Origin: Bacteroidales bacterium
GTDB taxonomy: Bacteria > Bacteroidota > Bacteroidia > Bacteroidales > Tenuifilaceae
Reading direction: 5' to 3'
DNA: 64,000 nt
Assembly: GCA_028708425.1 (NCBI GenBank)
Contig: JAQVYY010000012.1
Span: 1-64,000, forward strand
Part shown: one piece after another, positions 58,911-64,000 of the stretch
How the letters are laid out: each line of letters opens with the position of its first letter
Numbering within the stretch: the first letter of the stretch is position 1
Notes under the pieces: generated by a model
The model's database searches: none
The model's input: only the letters and a program-made list of their open reading frames with translations
Told to the model about the DNA's origin: nothing
Program-made: the position numbers and the translations under genes

Positions 58911-59639
58911 CTATTCAAAATGGAAAGACAGGGTAACCAGCTGGGATTTAAGCATATCAATGGCATTATAATAGGCTGCCCCCTCCGTATCGTCATATCT
59001 TCCAAGGGCGTTACCAAAGGCTGATGAAAACTTTAGCTCAGTCGAGAATTTAAACCATGTTAAAAAGAACTCATAGCCAAACCCAAATTCGTAGTAAAAA
59101 CCTCCTTTCCTAAGTCCAATATAAACATTCTCTTCAATGTTTAGCTTTTTATAGGCCGCCATATCTATGCGGAAGTTAGCACCTGCAATAACGTAGGGTC
59201 GAGCATTCCACTTCCTATCGGCTGCATATTTAATCATTAAGGGCAGCTCAATAAACGACGACTCAATGGGCATAATAGTGGGCTCTCCCCCATCCTTTGG
59301 ATAGAAGTACAAGTCACGCTGCCCAAAGGCTAGCCCGGGCAGAAAACGTAATCGAACGGTTGGGGTGATTCGGAGATCGGATACCACATTTACATTAAAA
59401 CCAGGATACAGAACACTGTTATCTACAAAAAAGATTGAATCATTTTCTTGAAAGTTAGGATTACTTTTAATCTGAAAATCCATAAAATTTATCCCAAGCG
59501 AAAAGCCAAACCTAAGCAGCTTTTCGAAATCATAATCGGGATCATTTAGGACTGGTGGAGGTTTGATCTGTGAGTACGACTCGCTGCTAACACCCAGATT
59601 ACAAACGATTAACACCAGTATAAAAAGATATTTTCTCAT
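58911..59639 (-). CDS. porT: PorT-family outer-membrane protein, type IX secretion
   Basis: 242 residues with a signal peptide (MRKYLFILVLIVCNLGVSS). The body is an eight-stranded beta-barrel pattern (FGFSLGINFMDFQIKSNP, TPTVRLRFLPGLAFGQRDL, FIELPLMIKYAADRKWNARPYVIAGANFRID broken here in strands, ending LVTLSFHF). PorT/SprT is needed for the type IX secretion system. Position just after ubiE on the same strand is the arrangement known from other Bacteroidota, which supports the call. Confidence 0.85.
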   Translation of the reverse strand: MRKYLFILVLIVCNLGVSSESYSQIKPPPVLNDPDYDFEKLLRFGFSLGINFMDFQIKSNPNFQENDSIFFVDNSVLYPGFNVNVVSDLRITPTVRLRFLPGLAFGQRDLYFYPKDGGEPTIMPIESSFIELPLMIKYAADRKWNARPYVIAGANFRIDMAAYKKLNIEENVYIGLRKGGFYYEFGFGYEFFLTWFKFSTELKFSSAFGNALGRYDDTEGAAYYNAIDMLKSQLVTLSFHFE

Positions 59640-59701
59640 CGCAATATTTGAATCCTGTGAATCTTATAAAAAACGAATAAGTATGACATTTATTATAATA
59701 T

Positions 59702-60469
59702 CTATGATAAATAGCTCGGATTAGGTTTTTTTGCTATATATATTGCAACTATACCCATATTTTGCTGTTTGTAATAAGCATTTATAAAGCCTGATTGCTT
59801 AAGCAAACTAACAAAGTCATCTCTTTCGTTAAACGAATTGACTGATTTTGGTAAGTAGGTGTACGCTGTTTTATGCCCTGACACTTTTTGACCAACCCAA
59901 GGGAGTATTGTTGTAAAATAAAAATTATAGATGCCGCGTATAATAAAATTTTGAGGATTAGTAAACTCTAGCACAAATAGGGATGTACCCGGTTTTAACA
60001 CCCTGTTTATTTCGATTAAACCAGCCAAGGGATCTTCGAAGTTCCTTACGCCAAAGGCAACCATTGCCGAATCGAAGTGGTTGCTTGCAAAGGGAAGATT
60101 TAATGAGCTAGCCTTTTGAAACGTGATGCGGTTGCTAAGGTTTAACTTGTTAACCTTTTGCTTACCCACAGCAATCATATCCTCAGAAATATCTATGCCC
60201 AAAACATCTACATCTCTTTGCTTTTTAGCAAGAGCAATAGCAAGATCACCAGTACCTGTGGCTACATCGAGAACTTGTTGGGGGCTGCTTTTGGCTACTA
60301 TTTTAACTAACCGCCTTCGCCAAGTTTTATCAATCCCAAAGCTCAACAGATGGTTTAAAAAATCGTAACGTGGGGCAATGCCATTAAACATGGCCTCGAT
60401 ATCATTCTCCCTAATTTTTGATTGCCCCACGGAGCTATATTTACAATGGTTACTCTTCCTTTTTGCCAA
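59702..60469 (-). CDS. ubiE: Demethylmenaquinone methyltransferase
   Basis: 255 residues. S-adenosylmethionine-dependent methylation completing menaquinone, the quinone of anaerobic respiration. Motifs FNGIAPRYDFLNHLLSFGID, QVLDVATGTGDLAIALA (SAM site), GIDISEDMI, and FGVRNFEDPLAGLIEINRVLKPG are characteristic. The gene start overlaps the purL end by 20 bases, so purL, ubiE and porT form one operon. Confidence 0.96.
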   Translation of the reverse strand: MAKRKSNHCKYSSVGQSKIRENDIEAMFNGIAPRYDFLNHLLSFGIDKTWRRRLVKIVAKSSPQQVLDVATGTGDLAIALAKKQRDVDVLGIDISEDMIAVGKQKVNKLNLSNRITFQKASSLNLPFASNHFDSAMVAFGVRNFEDPLAGLIEINRVLKPGTSLFVLEFTNPQNFIIRGIYNFYFTTILPWVGQKVSGHKTAYTYLPKSVNSFNERDDFVSLLKQSGFINAYYKQQNMGIVAIYIAKKPNPSYLS

Positions 60470-62681
60470 CTATTAAATCTCCTAAGATGTTATCGTACTC
60501 GCTCTTCCAATCAGCTACAAATCCATAGGAAACATCATCAACCCTAATTTCCGACTTGGTTACGTGCCCAATGGCAGTAAAGGGTACCTTGCTTGCAATC
60601 ATATGGTCAATGAATTGAGTTTCGCGCGATGCCGATACGGTAACCACAACCCTTCCCTGGGCCTCGCCAAACAGGTACGCATCGGTTCTAATTTCGGCAT
60701 CGGTAGTAATATCAAAACCTAAATTACGGGGTGCTGCGCATTCAAATAAACAAACAAACAAACCACCATCGGATACATCGTTGGCCGATTGCACCAAATT
60801 CTTGTTTATTAGCTCACTAACCACCTGCTGCATCTTATACTCCTCATCCATATTAAAGTATGGGGCGGGCGATTCTTTAATACCATGGAACGAGCTTAAA
60901 TATTCAGATGAAGCAATATCATTTTGTGATTGACCTATTAAATACACCATATGCCCTTTTTCCTTAAAGGCTAGGGTTGTATGGTGATTCTTATTGTCTA
61001 AAAGTCCTAGCATTCCGATGGTTGGTGTTGGGAAAACAGCCTCGTTTTTGCCACCAACAGTTGATTGGTTATAGAAACTCACATTACCACCCGTAACAGG
61101 CGTACCAAACTTAATACATGCAGCGCTCATACCCTTGATAGCGTTTACAAACTGCCAATATATTTCGGGATTATATGGGTTTCCAAAGTTTAGGCAGTTG
61201 GTTATTGCCAAGGGTTTTCCGCCGCTACAAACAACATTTCGAGCAGCTTCGGCAACGGCAATCATTGCACCCACCTCGGGGTCGGCATTTACGTACCGTG
61301 CGTTACAGTCAACTGTTAGCACCAGCGCCCTATCGGTTCCCTTAAGGTTTACAACGGCTGCCGATGATGGGAAGTTGGTGGTCATGTTGCGAGTTCCAAC
61401 CATGCTATCGTACTGATCATAAACCCACCTTTTTGATGCTATATTCGGGTGCCTAATTAAATGTTTGGCAGCTTCAAGTAGGTCCTCAGGTTCTGGCACC
61501 GAGTTTATATCAAACTTTTTATACTCCTTAAAGTAATCGGGCTCCGAATACTCGCGGTCGTAAACAGGGGCACCACCACCTAGTACAAGCGACTCGGCAG
61601 GTACTTGGGCAACCTTTTCGCCTTTCCAATAAAAATCTAGCAAATCACCCTCGGTAACCTCTCCTATTTGAACGCAGTTTAAATCCCACTTTTCGTATAC
61701 CGCTTCAACCTCGGCCTCGCGACCTTTTTCAACCACGATAAGCATTCGCTCTTGGGACTCGGAGAGAAGAATTTCCCACGCCTCAATGTTTTTCTGGCGA
61801 AGGGGAACCTTGCTAAGGTCAACCTTCATACCGAAACCACCTTTCTCCGACATCTCGGATGTTGAACAGATGATACCCGCAGCACCCATATCCTGCATAC
61901 CTACAATTGCTCCAGTTTTAATAACCTCCAAGCTGGCCTCGAGCAAAAGTTTCTCCATAAATGGATCGCCTACCTGAATTGCTGGAATATCATCGGCAGA
62001 ATCGTCGGTAATGTCGGCCGATGCAAACGTTGTTCCGTGAATACCATCCTTACCTGTGGCTGAGCCGACAATAAATACGGGATTTCCAATACCTTTAGAG
62101 ATGGCGGATACTACCATATCTTTCTCAACAATACCAACCGACATGGCATTAACCAGCGGGTTGGTATCATACGATTCGTCGAAAAACACTTCGCCACCCA
62201 CAACTGGCACTCCAAAAGCATTTCCATAATCGCCAATACCCTTAACCACGCCCTTTACGAGCCATCTGGTTCTGTCGAGTTTAAGGTTTCCGAAACGGAG
62301 TGAATTTAGCTGAGCAATGGGGCGAGCCCCCATGGTAAAAATATCGCGATTAATCCCCCCTACTCCAGTTGCTGCACCTTGATAGGGCTCAACAGCAGAT
62401 GGGTGATTATGTGATTCAATTTTAAATGCACAAGCCATGCCATTACCTATATCTACCAACCCCGCATTTTCGGCACCTGCTTCTGCAAGAATGGCATCAC
62501 CCTTACGCGGGAGGGTTTTAATCCATTTTATAGAGTTCTTGTAGGATGCATGTTCGCTCCACATTACGGAGTAGATACTAAGCTCTGTGAAATTAGGCAT
62601 ACGTCCCAAAATCCTCTTAATCATCTCAAACTCACTGGGTAGCAAGCCCAACTCTTTGGCAATATCAACGGTAACTTTCAT
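60450..62681 (-). CDS. purL: Phosphoribosylformylglycinamidine synthase subunit PurL (small type)
   Basis: 743 residues. ATP-dependent conversion of FGAR to FGAM in purine synthesis. The protein is the small PurL, which needs separate PurS and PurQ; neither is in this window. Motifs: WSEHASYKNSIKWIKTLP with the catalytic His, FKIESHNHPSAVEPYQGAATGVGG, GIGDYGNAFGVPVVGGEVFF and the second half AIAVAEAARNVVCSGGKPLA. Both ATP half-sites appear complete. A -7 box (TATTTTTG, minus strand, 62710-62717) lies 29 bases upstream. Confidence 0.96.
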   Translation of the reverse strand: MKVTVDIAKELGLLPSEFEMIKRILGRMPNFTELSIYSVMWSEHASYKNSIKWIKTLPRKGDAILAEAGAENAGLVDIGNGMACAFKIESHNHPSAVEPYQGAATGVGGINRDIFTMGARPIAQLNSLRFGNLKLDRTRWLVKGVVKGIGDYGNAFGVPVVGGEVFFDESYDTNPLVNAMSVGIVEKDMVVSAISKGIGNPVFIVGSATGKDGIHGTTFASADITDDSADDIPAIQVGDPFMEKLLLEASLEVIKTGAIVGMQDMGAAGIICSTSEMSEKGGFGMKVDLSKVPLRQKNIEAWEILLSESQERMLIVVEKGREAEVEAVYEKWDLNCVQIGEVTEGDLLDFYWKGEKVAQVPAESLVLGGGAPVYDREYSEPDYFKEYKKFDINSVPEPEDLLEAAKHLIRHPNIASKRWVYDQYDSMVGTRNMTTNFPSSAAVVNLKGTDRALVLTVDCNARYVNADPEVGAMIAVAEAARNVVCSGGKPLAITNCLNFGNPYNPEIYWQFVNAIKGMSAACIKFGTPVTGGNVSFYNQSTVGGKNEAVFPTPTIGMLGLLDNKNHHTTLAFKEKGHMVYLIGQSQNDIASSEYLSSFHGIKESPAPYFNMDEEYKMQQVVSELINKNLVQSANDVSDGGLFVCLFECAAPRNLGFDITTDAEIRTDAYLFGEAQGRVVVTVSASRETQFIDHMIASKVPFTAIGHVTKSEIRVDDVSYGFVADWKSEYDNILGDLIVGKKEE

Positions 62682-62709
62682 GTTTATAGTTTATTATTTT
62701 AATCTGTGC

Positions 62710-62717
62710 CAAAAATA
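62710..62717 (-). promoter_or_regulatory. -7 box for purL-ubiE-porT
   Basis: TATTTTTG on the minus strand matches TAnnTTTG. No purine-riboswitch fold was recognised upstream. Confidence 0.4.
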
Positions 62718-62823
62718 GTAAGAATATAGGATAAAAATTACTTTTCAGCTTACGTTTTTACCAGATCTGATTAATTACATATATAACACATAGCAGCTTT
62801 AGTAACTAGGGTTACTACACTGG

Positions 62824-62877
62824 GGTAACCCGCATTTGCATTCATCTTTAACAAATTTGATGAATAATGCGGGCTAA
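62824..62877 (+). repeat. Right half of the intergenic element, flanked by a direct repeat
   Basis: GGTAACCCGCATTTGC...AATGCGGGCTAA. The bases TACTACACTGG occur directly before (62813-62823) and just after (62881-62891) the element. Confidence 0.75.
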
Positions 62878-62894
62878 GGGTACTACACTGGCAT

Positions 62895-62922
62895 AAAAAA
62901 ACGGGGCTAACCCCGTTTTTTT
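62895..62922 (-). terminator. Terminator of the carboxyltransferase operon
   Basis: On the minus strand AACGGGG-TTAG-CCCCGTT followed by a T run, directly after the biotin carrier stop codon. Confidence 0.85.
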
Positions 62923-62924
62923 TA

Positions 62925-63302
62925 TTACTCATACTCGGCAATTACAAAGCCTTTAGGTATTTTCTCTCCCTCCTTTACATTTATTGCTTTTAAAACACCA
63001 GTAAAAGGGCACAAAACTTTGTTTTGCATTTTCATGGCTTCAAAAACCATAAGCAAGTCTCCTGCCTCAACCTTATCGCCCGCATTAACGGCTACCTTTA
63101 TTATGGTACCAGGTATAAACGATTTAAGCTCTTTAATTTTAGGAGCCTCCCATCGGGTACGCATCTCATTCTTCTTGGTGGTTAAGGTTCTAAATTTGGT
63201 TCCCTCAATCACCATAGTTCTATAGAGCGGATGCTTTGCAATAGATGGATCCACGGTTACATTTGAAGTTTTCTTCCCTTTTGTCTTACTTTTTTCGACC
63301 AT
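62925..63302 (-). CDS. Biotin carboxyl carrier protein of an acyl-CoA carboxylase/decarboxylase
   Basis: 125 residues from MVEKSKTKGK; codons upstream overlap the previous gene. The C-terminal 70 residues form a biotinyl domain with the biotinylated lysine in VFEAMKMQNKV and the earlier half IPGTIIKVAVNAGDKVEAGD. Biotin on the lysine carries CO2 between the carboxylase or decarboxylase and the carboxyltransferase. It lies 11 bases after the carboxyltransferase stop codon, so they are one operon. Confidence 0.92.
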   Translation of the reverse strand: MVEKSKTKGKKTSNVTVDPSIAKHPLYRTMVIEGTKFRTLTTKKNEMRTRWEAPKIKELKSFIPGTIIKVAVNAGDKVEAGDLLMVFEAMKMQNKVLCPFTGVLKAINVKEGEKIPKGFVIAEYE

Positions 63303-63313
63303 GACATCTATTT

Positions 63314-64000
63314 TTAAAATGGTGGAATTCCATGTTTTTTCCAAGGTGTATCGTCCACCTTATTAACTGATACTTCAAGTGCGTGGATAATAAGGCTTCG
63401 AGTTTCAACTGGCTCAATTACCGTGTCGATATAGCCTTTGGCAGCCGCAACATACGGGTTTGCAAATTTCTCTTTATACTCCTTAACCTTCTGTCGACGC
63501 ATTTTATTAGGGTCTTCGGCTTCCATAATTTCCTTACGGAAAATAATATTTGCTGCTCCTTCAGGGCCCATAACGGCAATCTCTGCCCCAGGCCATGCAA
63601 ATACAAAATCGGCGCGAAGGTGGCGAGAATTCATAGCAATATAGCCTCCACCATACGCTTTTCGAAGAATTACAGAAATTTTAGGCACCGTGGTTTCGCT
63701 ATACGCATAAAGCATTTTTGCCCCATGACGAATAACCCCAGCGTGCTCCTGATCAACCCCAGGTAAATAGCCGGGCAGGTCTACTAATGTAATAATTGGG
63801 ATGCTGAAAGCGTCGCAGTAACGAATAAAACGAGCTGCTTTATCTGAGGAGTCAACATCAAGTACACCAGCCAAAATCAAAGGCTGATTTGCAACAAAGC
63901 CTACCGTATCACCGTTAATTCGACCAAAGCCAACCACAATATTTGCCGCCCAAAACTCGTGAACCTCTAAAAAGTCGGAATCATCGGCAATCGATCTGAT
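63314..64000 (-). CDS. Acyl-CoA (propionyl/methylmalonyl-CoA) carboxyltransferase subunit, partial
   Basis: The frame is open to the right edge (229 codons seen, C-terminal part), reading IRSIADDSDFLEVHEFWAAN at the edge and then IVVGFGRINGDTVGFVANQP. Blocks LVDLPGYLPGVDQEHAGVIRHG, AYGGGYIAMNSRHL and DFVFAWPGAEIAVMGPEGAANIIF are diagnostic of the crotonase-fold carboxyltransferase of propionyl-CoA carboxylase or methylmalonyl-CoA decarboxylase. In anaerobic Bacteroidota this belongs to the succinate-propionate pathway. The gene starts outside the window; a GTG at 63937 is not the start. Confidence 0.95.
   Translation of the reverse strand: MRSIADDSDFLEVHEFWAANIVVGFGRINGDTVGFVANQPLILAGVLDVDSSDKAARFIRYCDAFSIPIITLVDLPGYLPGVDQEHAGVIRHGAKMLYAYSETTVPKISVILRKAYGGGYIAMNSRHLRADFVFAWPGAEIAVMGPEGAANIIFRKEIMEAEDPNKMRRQKVKEYKEKFANPYVAAAKGYIDTVIEPVETRSLIIHALEVSVNKVDDTPWKKHGIPPF

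Overview
The window comes from a member of the Bacteroidota, most likely an anaerobic or fermentative Bacteroidales/Marinilabiliales-type organism. The evidence is several promoters matching the Bacteroidota consensus (TTTG, about 19-21 nt, TAnnTTTG), a PorT-type secretion gene (type IX secretion), TamL, an S46 dipeptidyl-peptidase, a LytS-like kinase carrying a beta-propeller sensor, pyruvate:ferredoxin oxidoreductase, tryptophanase and a propionyl/methylmalonyl-CoA carboxyltransferase operon. No rRNA, tRNA, transposase or integrase gene was recognised.

Layout. 1-9.5 kb: housekeeping and envelope genes (SiaC-like regulator, S9 hydrolase, LysM/binding-protein fusion, CDF metal exporter, S46 peptidase, plsY). 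9.6-23.4 kb: a complete type II-C CRISPR-Cas locus. 23.8-31.4 kb: tryptophanase, RelA/SpoT enzyme, ligA, a small conserved gene and dapA. 31.8-33.5 kb: a peroxide/iron stress cluster (Fur/PerR-like regulator, peroxiredoxin, Dps). 33.6-39 kb: corA and nifJ. 39-46.8 kb: LytS-like sensor kinase, valS, LytTR response regulator, ruvX, def. 46.8-51 kb: tsaC, fsa, panE and a flavoprotein. 51-53.3 kb: a small accessory patch (TlpA-like lipoprotein and an AT-rich coiled-coil gene). 53.4-64 kb: NSS transporter, tamL, trmH-like, porT-ubiE-purL and a biotin-dependent carboxyltransferase operon that runs off the right edge.

The CRISPR locus is the main accessory system. The array (9637-17177) has 115 repeats of 36 bp, which looked identical throughout, and 114 spacers (93 of 30 nt, 20 of 29 nt, 1 of 31 nt, counted by hand). 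The minus-strand operon cas9-cas1-cas2 lies beside it. A candidate leader and promoter sit between cas2 and the array, so crRNAs are read on the minus strand. A tracrRNA gene, not previously obvious, can be read on the plus strand just upstream of cas9 (about 23326-23403): its anti-repeat pairs with the crRNA repeat as 8 bp, a 2-nt internal loop and 8 bp, followed by two hairpins and a Rho-independent terminator. Cas9 (1551 aa) is unusually long because about 250-290 residues, containing four tandem copies of a roughly 55-residue module with a G-K/S-Y-W-A signature, are inserted between the HNH and RuvC-III motifs.

The second notable feature is a family of about 149-bp three-hairpin intergenic elements beginning TTAACCCC and ending in a GCGGG-TTA/CTAA hairpin. 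Six near-full and about six partial copies occur in 64 kb, mostly at gene 3' ends and in convergent intergenic spaces. Two copies supply the stop codon of the adjacent gene, and one lies 15 bp from the old end of the CRISPR array.
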